Origin: Fusibacter_C sp942493125 | Lineage (GTDB): Bacteria; Bacillota; Clostridia; Peptostreptococcales; Acidaminobacteraceae | DNA length: 64,000 nt | NCBI GenBank assembly: GCA_942493125.1 | Contig: OW818667.1 | Span: 2,418,001 to 2,482,000, forward strand | Direction: 5' to 3' | The notes under the pieces: generated by a model | Database searches by the model: none | What the model was told of the DNA's origin: nothing | Seen by the model: the letters and a program-made list of their open reading frames with translations, nothing else | Shown here: piece by piece, positions 43,332 to 51,534 of the stretch | Layout: each line of letters opens with the position of its first letter | Position numbering within the stretch: position 1 is the first letter of the stretch | Made by a program: the position numbers and the translations under genes

Positions 43332-44480
43332 ATGAAATTTATGCACTTGTCGGATTTACATATAGGTAAGCGGTTAAATGAAGTGAGCTTGATCGAAGAT
43401 CAGGCGCATATTTTGGATCAAATCGTCACATTTGTAAAAGATATCAACCCTGATGGGATACTTTTAGCGGGCGATATCTATGACAAATCGATGCCATCCT
43501 CTGAGGCTGTGAGTTTGTTTGACCAATTTTTAAGCAACATCGCACAGCTGAGGATTCCCTGTTTTGTCATCAGTGGCAATCACGATTCTCCGGAGCGCAT
43601 CGCCTTTGGCTCTTCTATCATGGAAGGACAAAAAATATACATGTCAAAAGTGTTTAGTGGCTGCATTGAACCAGTCACATTAACAGATGAACACGGTGAC
43701 GTCGATGTTTATATGTTGCCATTTATCAAGCCAGCCCACGTCAAGCCATATCATGAGGATGTACTTATCGAAACATATGAAGATGCATTGTCACAGGTGA
43801 TACGCAGCCTCAATTTAGACAAAACTAAGCGCAATGTCCTTTTGATGCACCAGTTCATCACAGCCATGGGAACGGTCGTCGAACGCTGCGATTCTGAAAG
43901 CATCTCTGTAGGTGGTTCAGACAACATAGATGTCTCTGTTTTTGAAGCATTTGACTACGTCGCACTTGGCCATTTGCACAAACCACATAGGATTGGGCGA
44001 GATACTGTGAGGTATTCAGGGTCGCCGCTAAAATATTCGTTTTCCGAAGCGCAGCACCACAAATCTGTAAGCATTGTGTCGCTTGATGAGAAGGGCTCTG
44101 TAAAGATAGAGGCATTGCCATTGGTGCCAAAGAGGGATTTAAGAAAAATTAAAGGCCCTATCAATGACCTCCTATCAAAGGAAAGTTATGAAGGGACCAA
44201 TTTGGATGATTATATCCACGTCACTTTGACAGATGATGAAGAAATATTGGACGCGATAGGACGCATGAGACAAGTCTACCCAAACATCATGTCCATCGAG
44301 TTTGAGAACAATAGGAACAGGACGCTGAGCAATAGAACGGGTGCTGACTCACTTCATGATAAGACGGACCTAGAGCTATTTTCCGAGTTTTATGCGCTTC
44401 AAAACAACGAACCATTGTGTGATGATAAGCTTGCCATAGTAAGCGACCTATTGGAGAAGCTAGGGGAGGATCTGTTATGA
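43332..44480 (+). CDS. sbcD: SbcD, exonuclease subunit of the SbcCD (Mre11-Rad50-like) complex
   Basis: A 382-residue nuclease. Phosphoesterase motifs: LSDLHIGKR (residues 6-14), GDIYDK, GNHDSPER and LGHLHKPH. It cuts hairpins and blocked double-strand ends with SbcC. An ATG at 43314 is in frame, but GGAGGG precedes the ATG at 43332. Its stop overlaps the sbcC start by four bases, giving stoichiometric coupling. In this window the RHS island carries several long palindromes of the kind that SbcCD attacks. Confidence 0.93.
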   Translation: MKFMHLSDLHIGKRLNEVSLIEDQAHILDQIVTFVKDINPDGILLAGDIYDKSMPSSEAVSLFDQFLSNIAQLRIPCFVISGNHDSPERIAFGSSIMEGQKIYMSKVFSGCIEPVTLTDEHGDVDVYMLPFIKPAHVKPYHEDVLIETYEDALSQVIRSLNLDKTKRNVLLMHQFITAMGTVVERCDSESISVGGSDNIDVSVFEAFDYVALGHLHKPHRIGRDTVRYSGSPLKYSFSEAQHHKSVSIVSLDEKGSVKIEALPLVPKRDLRKIKGPINDLLSKESYEGTNLDDYIHVTLTDDEEILDAIGRMRQVYPNIMSIEFENNRNRTLSNRTGADSLHDKTDLELFSEFYALQNNEPLCDDKLAIVSDLLEKLGEDLL

Positions 44481-47400
44481 AGCCCATAAAATTAACGATT
44501 AGCGCATTTGGTCCTTACTCAGATCAAGTGGTTATCGATTTTAATAAGCTTGGCGAATGCGGTCTGTTTTTGGTCACTGGTGACACAGGTGCAGGTAAGA
44601 CGACTATTTTTGATGCCATCTGCTTCGCCTTGTTTGGAGAGATGAGCGGTGTGTATCGAGAAGGCAGTATGATGCGCAGCGATTTTGCGAAAGCGGAGAC
44701 CAAAACGTTCGTTTCACTAGAATTTCTTTATAAAGATAAAAAGTACTGCGTTGAAAGAAACCCGGCTTATGAACGGCCAAAGCTCAGAAGTGAAGGCTTC
44801 ACTAAAGAATTGCCCGGTGCGACATTGAATTTGCCTGATGGCAGAGTGGTGAGCAGCTTTGGAACCGTTACTACGGAGATAGAAAAAATACTTGGCATCA
44901 ACAAAAATCAATTTTCTCAAATTGCTATGATCGCGCAGGGTGATTTTCTGAGATTGCTTTTAGCGGACAACAAAGATCGTAGTGCCATTTTCCGAAAGGT
45001 ATTCAGCACGGATATTTATGAGCGGTTTCAAGTGGCGTTAAAATCGCAGTCCAATCAGATGAAAGCCGAATATGAGGCACTTGCACGCCAGATTGTTCAA
45101 ATTTTAAGTGATGTCGCCTGTGCTGATGAGGATCCAAATTCAGAGCGACTCATAACGTTAAAAAACAACAAGAGCATGCACGATTATGCTGAGATCATGG
45201 TGCTGTTGTCTGCATTGATATCGGACGATCAAAAGCGCTTAAGTTCTGAAAATGAGCGCATAGAATCGCTTCAACGCGACTTGGAACGCCTATTGCTCGA
45301 AATCAACAAAGCAAATCAAGACAATCAAATGCTAGAGGCTTTCAATAAGATTGAACAAGCATTTGCTGCGCTAACAGATCAAAGTGATGTGTTCAAGTTA
45401 AAGGCAAATCAAGTGATAGACGCCGAAAAAGCCCTATATTTTGTCAAACCCGTCGAAGTGCGCTTATACGCGGCACAAGATAAAGTTAAGGATACGCATC
45501 TCAGAATTGAACAATATGATGCGTCGATCAAACGACTTACGATTGAAGCGGAAGAACATGCCAAGCAGTTTCAAGAGGCAAAAGCAAAGGAAACGGATAG
45601 GGTAAGGCTTTCAAGTGAGATCGCTTTGATTGAGGATGCCCTGCCTAATTATCGAGCGCTCGACGCTTTAGACGCAAAGGTCCATGCGCACACAGCGGCT
45701 GTTGAAGCAAAGACGACCTTAGTGACATCCCTTCAAACGGAAAAAGTGGCTCTTGATCATAAGATCAGCGCGCTTCAAAGTGAAATTGAAGGGCTTCTAG
45801 AGGCTGAAAACACAATCAATGAGACGTCTTCGCAGCGTGAACGCGCGAAAAATACGCAAGAAAGACTCGTTCGGTTAAACTTGAAAAATGATAAACTGAC
45901 TGCCACAAAAATGCAGCTTGAAGAGGCGGTACAGAGTTTCCAGGCTTATAACCAGGCATATGTGACGAAACGTGACAGCTATCATACATTGGAACAACTT
46001 TTCTTTAGTGAACAAGCAAGCATACTGGCAGAACAACTGGTTGACCATTCGCCTTGTCCAGTTTGTGGTGCTACCGAGCATCCAAAACCCGCGCAAAAAT
46101 CTGAAAATGCGCCTACCAAAGGAGCACTTGATGCATCAAAGCGAGATGTAGAGTTCGCATCAAATCAAACGAACGATGGCAGTATAAAAGTCGGTGCGTT
46201 ACAAAAATCACTCGCAGATATGCAAAGCGATTTTATATCAGAAGCAGAGCCGTTTCTTGGTCAGGGATCCCTTGAGGATCTTGTGCCAAAACTCATGAAA
46301 GAAATAAACCTAATCGCTGGACAAGTTGAAGCGTTTGAAGCAGAGCATCTTATCAAAACTAAACAAGTTGAAGTGCTGAAAAGCAATAGGGCGCTTATCA
46401 CAAATTTATCAAAGAATCTTCAATTGCACTTGGAGGCTATCAAAGAGGCGGAAGAGGCATTGACACAGCTCAGAATAGCTAAGACAGAGGATGCCTCACA
46501 AGCAAAGACGATTCGAGAAAGACTCAAATACCGCGATTTCAGTGAAGCGACGAAGATCCACAATGAAAAAATGAAAGCGTATGAAGCCTTAAAAAAGGAA
46601 CTCGAGTTGGCTGAAGAAAGATATCAGGTAAGTAAAAAAGCTTTGGATCAAGCAAAGGCTGCCTTTGAGGAACTGAATCTAAGTCTTGGCATAGAATCTC
46701 AGGCGTGTGATGCTTTAGAAAAGCAATTTGATGAGGCGATAAAAATGCAGCATTTTACCGATGTGGGCCACTATCGCAGCAAGCTGCTCGAAGAGGAAGC
46801 AATCAGAGTGCTCAAGCTTGAAGTTGAACGCTTTGGGGAACAGATGACCAGCGTCACAGCTGAAAAAAATAGATTGCAGATAGAGACAGAAAGTTTAAGC
46901 TATCGCGATACCAGCACTTTAGAGACATCAAGGAAGCTAAGTGAAACTGAGAAAGTAGATGCTGAGCAACGCAAGATGGTCGTCTATAGCCGAATTGAAC
47001 ACAATATGAAAATTAATGAAAACCTCAAGAAAACGAAAGGTGAAATTGAAGGCTTAGAGCGTCACTACCTCACGATTAAAAATCTATCGGATACTGCGAA
47101 TGGGGACTTGCAAGGTAAGCAAAGACTGGCTTTCGAGCGCTATATCCAAGCCTTTTATTTCAACCGCGTCTTGATGGAAGCAAACAAACGCTTTTCGTAC
47201 ATGACGAACAAGCGCTTTGAACTCGTCCGAAAAGATGAAGCCAGCGATATGCGCTCTCATTCTGGTTTGGAAATCGATGTGATGGACCATTATACTGGAA
47301 AAACGCGAAGCGTCAAGTCGCTTTCGGGTGGAGAATCCTTTAAAGCGTCTTTAGCACTTGCACTAGGCTTGTCAGATATGATCCAGACACATGCAGGTGG

Positions 47401-47608
47401 CGTTCAGATGGATACAATGTTCGTGGATGAAGGCTTTGGCGCTCTGGATTCCGAGTCGCTTGAGCAAGCAATCGATGTACTGAATGCACTTACGCATGGC
47501 AATCGTTTAGTGGGGATCATCTCACACGTTTCTGAACTAAGGGAAAAAATAGATCGGAAAATCGTCGTAAAAAAAGGCAATACCGGCAGTTATGTCGAGT
47601 TGGTCTGA
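44477..47608 (+). CDS. sbcC: SbcC, ATPase subunit of SbcCD
   Basis: A 1043-residue SMC/Rad50-type ATPase. Walker A GDTGAGKTTIFDAI (about 35), long coiled coils interrupted by the zinc hook CPVCGATEHPKP (Cys527 and Cys530), signature SLSGGESFKASLALALG (about 948) and Walker B VDEGFGALD (about 983). Residues line up with full-length SbcC. It begins within the sbcD stop. It works with SbcD on DNA ends and hairpins. Confidence 0.95.
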   Translation: MKPIKLTISAFGPYSDQVVIDFNKLGECGLFLVTGDTGAGKTTIFDAICFALFGEMSGVYREGSMMRSDFAKAETKTFVSLEFLYKDKKYCVERNPAYERPKLRSEGFTKELPGATLNLPDGRVVSSFGTVTTEIEKILGINKNQFSQIAMIAQGDFLRLLLADNKDRSAIFRKVFSTDIYERFQVALKSQSNQMKAEYEALARQIVQILSDVACADEDPNSERLITLKNNKSMHDYAEIMVLLSALISDDQKRLSSENERIESLQRDLERLLLEINKANQDNQMLEAFNKIEQAFAALTDQSDVFKLKANQVIDAEKALYFVKPVEVRLYAAQDKVKDTHLRIEQYDASIKRLTIEAEEHAKQFQEAKAKETDRVRLSSEIALIEDALPNYRALDALDAKVHAHTAAVEAKTTLVTSLQTEKVALDHKISALQSEIEGLLEAENTINETSSQRERAKNTQERLVRLNLKNDKLTATKMQLEEAVQSFQAYNQAYVTKRDSYHTLEQLFFSEQASILAEQLVDHSPCPVCGATEHPKPAQKSENAPTKGALDASKRDVEFASNQTNDGSIKVGALQKSLADMQSDFISEAEPFLGQGSLEDLVPKLMKEINLIAGQVEAFEAEHLIKTKQVEVLKSNRALITNLSKNLQLHLEAIKEAEEALTQLRIAKTEDASQAKTIRERLKYRDFSEATKIHNEKMKAYEALKKELELAEERYQVSKKALDQAKAAFEELNLSLGIESQACDALEKQFDEAIKMQHFTDVGHYRSKLLEEEAIRVLKLEVERFGEQMTSVTAEKNRLQIETESLSYRDTSTLETSRKLSETEKVDAEQRKMVVYSRIEHNMKINENLKKTKGEIEGLERHYLTIKNLSDTANGDLQGKQRLAFERYIQAFYFNRVLMEANKRFSYMTNKRFELVRKDEASDMRSHSGLEIDVMDHYTGKTRSVKSLSGGESFKASLALALGLSDMIQTHAGGVQMDTMFVDEGFGALDSESLEQAIDVLNALTHGNRLVGIISHVSELREKIDRKIVVKKGNTGSYVELV

Positions 47609-47619
47609 TAGGAGGCAAC

Positions 47620-48414
47620 ATGAATCCAGTTATCGTTCGAGGGGTTAATATCGGAGAGGGCATGCCTAAAGTATGCGTGTCGCTCACGGCAAAGACGAAA
47701 GCTGAGCTTTTAGAGGATGCAGCTGCGATCGTGGGAGACGAGGTTGCGAGTAGCGTTATCGATATCTTCGAATGGCGTGTGGACTACTATGAGGGACCCA
47801 TCGAGGGTCACGTGAGACACATCGAACTTTTAGCCGAGCTCAGACAAATTGTTGGCGACAAACCGCTTATATTTACGTATCGTACAGCGAGCGAAGGTGG
47901 CATGGGATCTATAGATTCCAGTTATGAGTCACTTTTGAAAGAGGCGATCGATTCAGGGTTTGTTGATCTTGTGGATGTCGAGTTGTTGATTGGCGATGAA
48001 ACCGCGACACAGCTCATCGCTTATGCCCATGCAAAAGGGGTAAAAGTGATTGCTTCCAATCATGATTTTAGAGGAACACCAGAAGTTGAGGAAATTGTGA
48101 CCAGACTTCAGAGCATGCAAAAGTTGGGTGCTGATATCCTTAAAATCGCCGTCATGCCTAAAAACATGAAAGACGTTTTAACTCTGCTCGAAGCGACAGT
48201 TGTCATGAGTGAACAGTATGCGCAGTGTCCTCTTGTTACGATCGCGATGTCAGATCTTGGTGCCATATCCAGAGTGACTGGTGAGGTCTTTGGATCGTCG
48301 ATAACGTTTGGTTCATTGGGAAAATTGTCTGCACCCGGTCAAATTGCAGCTTCAGAGCTCTCTGACTTGCTGATTAGAGTACACCAACTATTGCTAAATG
48401 AAAACAAATTGTAA
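47620..48414 (+). CDS. aroD: Type I 3-dehydroquinate dehydratase
   Basis: A 264-residue shikimate-pathway enzyme that converts 3-dehydroquinate to 3-dehydroshikimate by a Schiff-base mechanism. Motifs: IFEWRVDYYEG (Glu near residue 50), SNHDFRGTP with catalytic His148, LKIAVMPKN with Schiff-base Lys175, and a C-terminal Ser/Gln region (APGQIAASEL). GGAGG lies before the ATG, 11 bases after sbcC, so it may share that transcript. It is not near other aro genes here. Confidence 0.95.
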   Translation: MNPVIVRGVNIGEGMPKVCVSLTAKTKAELLEDAAAIVGDEVASSVIDIFEWRVDYYEGPIEGHVRHIELLAELRQIVGDKPLIFTYRTASEGGMGSIDSSYESLLKEAIDSGFVDLVDVELLIGDETATQLIAYAHAKGVKVIASNHDFRGTPEVEEIVTRLQSMQKLGADILKIAVMPKNMKDVLTLLEATVVMSEQYAQCPLVTIAMSDLGAISRVTGEVFGSSITFGSLGKLSAPGQIAASELSDLLIRVHQLLLNENKL

Positions 48415-48534
48415 AGATTCATTAAAATTTAAAATTAACTATACTAATTTAGTCGGAATTATATTATAATCAATTAAGGTAATAGTGTTAGGTGTAAACA
48501 TCGACGCTACGATAGAATTTACGGAGGTGACAAT

Positions 48535-48846
48535 ATGTATATTGCTTCAAATCAGGAAACATGTGAAAAAATAGTTGAGGTTTTAGCAGCACAAGCTGAT
48601 AAGCCACAAAACATCAGAGTATTTATCGCAGGTATGGGATGCAGCGGCCCAAGCTTCGGCCTAGGTCTTGACAATGTAAACGACAATGATTTTTCAGAAG
48701 TTGTTAACGGAATCAATTTCGTTGTAGAACAATCTGTTTATGATACAGTTGGCGAAATCAAAGTTGAGTGGGTAGGCAATGGCTATTCAGTTCAACCTGT
48801 AACTGTACAAGCATCTGCTTGCGGATCTTGCTCAAGCTGCGGTTAA
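48535..48846 (+). CDS. HesB-like protein (Cys form)
   Basis: A 103-residue HesB/IscA-related protein: IRVFIAGMGCSGPSFGLGLD with Cys36 and a C-terminal ACGSCSSCG cluster. Cys36 is the conserved ligand of HesB-like proteins, which handle iron-sulfur clusters. GGAGGTG precedes the ATG, and a perfect TATAAT lies at 48465. The next gene is its paralogue, with UGA in place of the Cys36 codon. The terminator at 48870 ends this transcript. Confidence 0.9.
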   Translation: MYIASNQETCEKIVEVLAAQADKPQNIRVFIAGMGCSGPSFGLGLDNVNDNDFSEVVNGINFVVEQSVYDTVGEIKVEWVGNGYSVQPVTVQASACGSCSSCG

Positions 48847-48869
48847 GTATTAATTAGAATGAAACCACG

Positions 48870-48905
48870 AAACGATACGGAATCTTCCGTATCGTTTTTT
48901 TTTTT
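48870..48905 (+). terminator. Strong terminator after the Cys-form HesB gene
   Basis: A 13-bp stem, AAACGATACGGAA with TTCCGTATCGTTT, has a two-base loop and about 12 T. Confidence 0.9.
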
Positions 48906-49138
48906 TAATTATGCAATTTCCATATTTGAGGAAATCGCTTAATTCCAATTTGAAGATATTTATCAGATGAAAATAACGTAAACGAGCCATTGCTGCAATT
49001 TGAGACAATGATCTTGTGACTTATTAGGTAATTAAGCAATTTCCTTTTGTAATCGAGTCACTGTTATTTATGAAAGTTGAAGGGTATAATAATAAAAACG
49101 GAAAGATACCGTTAAAAATGATTAAATGGAGGAAAACT

Positions 49139-49432
49139 ATGTATTTTGTCATAGATCAGGATACGATTGGACGTATTCGTGGTGTTTTAGAAAAACAGCC
49201 CGACAAGCCTGGCAACATTAGGGTATATGTCGCAGGCATGGGCTGAGGTGGCCCAAGCTATGGTCTAGGTCTAGACCAGATAAAAGAGGGCGATATCGTT
49301 GAAAATATCGAAGGTATTAATTTTATTATGGAAAAATATATGGAAGAAACATTTGGACAGATGGAAATTAGATGGAATGGTTATAGCTATGCCGTCAGTC
49401 CAGCAAATAAGAAAGGCAAATCATCTTGTTGA
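49139..49432 (+). CDS. HesB-like selenoprotein (Sec36), UGA recoded
   Basis: Read through the in-frame TGA at 49244-49246, this gives a 97-residue protein parallel to the Cys form: RVYVAGMG-U-GGPSYGLGLDQI, then EGINFIMEKYMEETFG. Sec36 lines up exactly with Cys36 of the gene before it. GGAGG precedes the ATG. A bSECIS-like hairpin begins 15 bases after the UGA. HesB-like selenoproteins are a known family (TIGR01911). The frame reaches a second TGA at 49430-49432 after SSC. If that also codes Sec, the protein continues QGDKIRTDTSKY to a TGA at 49469-49471. Ordinary gene finders would miss or split this gene. It was absent as an open frame. Confidence 0.88.
49247..49285 (+). ncRNA. Bacterial SECIS hairpin of the HesB-like selenoprotein
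   Basis: GGTCTAG and CTAGACC (49262-49268, 49271-49277) pair exactly, with an apical GGTC if the last pair opens. The loop lies about 22 bases downstream of the UGA, within the range used by SelB. The flanking GGCCC/AGAT bases can extend the lower stem weakly. Confidence 0.75.
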
Positions 49433-49479
49433 CAGGGTGATAAAATAAGAACGGATACAAGTAAGTACTGATGCAAAAA

Positions 49480-49532
49480 AAAAGGAGAAGTTGCAAATCA
49501 ATTAATTTGATAAGCAACTTCTCCTTTTGCAT
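49480..49532. terminator. Bidirectional terminator, HesB selenoprotein and glycogen operon
   Basis: The stem AAAAGGAGAAGTTGC with GCAACTTCTCCTTTT is flanked by an A-run on the left and T-rich DNA on the right. It serves the rightward selenoprotein and the leftward pulA transcript. Confidence 0.85.
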
Positions 49533-49550
49533 TTGCATTCACTTTTTATT

Positions 49551-51518
49551 CTATTTGTAACTTTTCCTACTGAGTTTGAAAATCTTAGAACTGATGGGAT
49601 TCACCCTAACTAAGTGCTGTGTGCGTGGATCGATGTTTTGAGGGACTTCGAGGAGTCCATGTTCGTCAAAGATACACTCTATGACTAGGGATTCCAACGA
49701 TAATGTGGAAGCATCAAATGATTCGTAGAATTCAAGAATCGTATCCTTCAAATCTAGTATTGATAAAAGCATGGCGTCTTTACTTGGGTTGTGTGCGATG
49801 AGCATGCAATCAAAAGATTCACCATCATCCTGTTTGATGATACTGACGATACCGTCTTTGAACGCTTCCACGTACTCTGTATCTTCAATAAAGAATACGC
49901 TATTTTTAACGGCTTCAGAGCTTTTTAGCCTCAGGCACTTGTACGTCTTTCTAAGCTTAATCAAGTCCTTGACGTACTTATAAAAAGATTCGTATTTAAC
50001 TTTGTTTTGCCAGTCTATGGCGTTGATAGACAATGGGGCATTATACGAATTATGATGCCCTTTTTTATCGCGTAAAAACTCATTGCCTGCATGAAAAAAT
50101 GGGGTCCCTTGTGCCGTAAAAAGCACGTTGAAAGCCAGTTTGTTCATAGCCACAAGCTCGTCAAAAGGTGCGTCAGGTGCTGATTTCTTTAGCTTGTCAA
50201 AGAGGATGAGGTTGTCGTGTGAGTTGAAATAGTTGATCGTCTCGCATGGGTGTGTCGTGAACCCAATGTATTTTGCATCATACGCAATGGATCCAACAAG
50301 GCCTGTATGCATAGGTAGCTTCATATCTTTATTGCCTTGGATGAAGCCTTTGCCGATACTATCGTTGTCGCCTTTGATGGCATCCCTGAAATCGTCATTG
50401 AAAAGGGAAAACCCTTGATCACATTGACTGCCCTTGTAGATGCGCTCCGTTTCAGGCAAAGTGGAAAGTCCGCCCATCCAAGGTTCGCCGTAAATGAGAA
50501 TCTCGGGATCGATCTCACGTAACTTCTCTATTGCTTGCTGTATGGTCGTTTTATCGATCAGCGCCATAAGGTCAAATCTAAAGCCATCTACTTGATACTC
50601 GCGCACCCAATAAAGCAGTGACGATATGATGAATTCACGCCCCATCGGCGTTTCACTGGCAAATTCGTTGCCGCATCCCGAGCCGTTTGAGAAGTGACCG
50701 TCTTCAGTGATGCGATGGTAGTAAAGCGGTGCCAATGCATTGAAATGACTATGTTCTGTCCGATACGTATGGTTATACACAACGTCCAGGACGACTTTTA
50801 ACCCTTTTTCATGCAGTGCTTTGATGGCCGTCTTAAGCTCGAGGATGCGATTGACAGGATCGTCTGGTCTTGTGGCATAGCTACCTTCAGGTGTGTTGAA
50901 ATGCTCAGGATCGTATCCCCAGTTGTAGTTCTTGTCAGCCTCAACTTCTTCGTCGACTGTTGTGTAGTCATAAATTGGCATCAAATGCACGTGTGTCACG
51001 CCTAAGTCCACGATGTGATCAAGTCCAGTTGATGTGTTTTCAATCCTGGTATCGTTTTCAGAAAAGGCTAAAAATTTGCCTTTGTGCATCATGCCACTAT
51101 TGCCGTGTCCTGAAAAGTCTTTGACATGGACTTCGTATAAAATGGCGTCACAGCCCATGTTGCCTCGAGGTCTCGAGTGACCGATCCAGTTTTCCGGATT
51201 TGTCTGATCAAGATTGATGACTGCACTGCGTAATCCATTTGCCGAGGTCGAAAGACTGTAGGGATCCGTCACTTCGGATTGACCCTCTAACAGGTACGTA
51301 TAGAATGTACCGTGAAGATCGCCGGGAAGTGTTACTGAGAAGACGCCATCACTGGATTTTTGCATGGGATAAAGCGTCCGAAAGGGCGCTTTTGGGTTTT
51401 CATAGATTGCTAAACTGATCGTTTCATGTGTTGGCGCCCAAACGTTGAAAGTGGTTTGGTGCGACTGATAAATCGCACCAAGCAGTTTTTCTGTTATTGG
51501 GTAAGTGCTCTTGTCCAT
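49551..51518 (-). CDS. pulA: Type I pullulanase (glycogen debranching)
   Basis: A 655-residue GH13 enzyme that cleaves alpha-1,6 bonds. N-terminal CBM48-like domain (FNVWAPTHETISLAIYENPK), then the type I pullulanase motif YNWGYDPEHFN. Catalytic regions: DVVYNHTYRT, DGFRFDLMALID (nucleophile Asp), LIYGEPWMGG (acid Glu) and NYFNSHDNLILFD. There is no signal peptide, so it acts on internal glycogen. It is the last gene of the glycogen operon, 16 bases behind glgP. Confidence 0.93.
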   Translation of the reverse strand: MDKSTYPITEKLLGAIYQSHQTTFNVWAPTHETISLAIYENPKAPFRTLYPMQKSSDGVFSVTLPGDLHGTFYTYLLEGQSEVTDPYSLSTSANGLRSAVINLDQTNPENWIGHSRPRGNMGCDAILYEVHVKDFSGHGNSGMMHKGKFLAFSENDTRIENTSTGLDHIVDLGVTHVHLMPIYDYTTVDEEVEADKNYNWGYDPEHFNTPEGSYATRPDDPVNRILELKTAIKALHEKGLKVVLDVVYNHTYRTEHSHFNALAPLYYHRITEDGHFSNGSGCGNEFASETPMGREFIISSLLYWVREYQVDGFRFDLMALIDKTTIQQAIEKLREIDPEILIYGEPWMGGLSTLPETERIYKGSQCDQGFSLFNDDFRDAIKGDNDSIGKGFIQGNKDMKLPMHTGLVGSIAYDAKYIGFTTHPCETINYFNSHDNLILFDKLKKSAPDAPFDELVAMNKLAFNVLFTAQGTPFFHAGNEFLRDKKGHHNSYNAPLSINAIDWQNKVKYESFYKYVKDLIKLRKTYKCLRLKSSEAVKNSVFFIEDTEYVEAFKDGIVSIIKQDDGESFDCMLIAHNPSKDAMLLSILDLKDTILEFYESFDASTLSLESLVIECIFDEHGLLEVPQNIDPRTQHLVRVNPISSKIFKLSRKSYK

Positions 51519-51534
51519 ATTTTCACCTATTATC

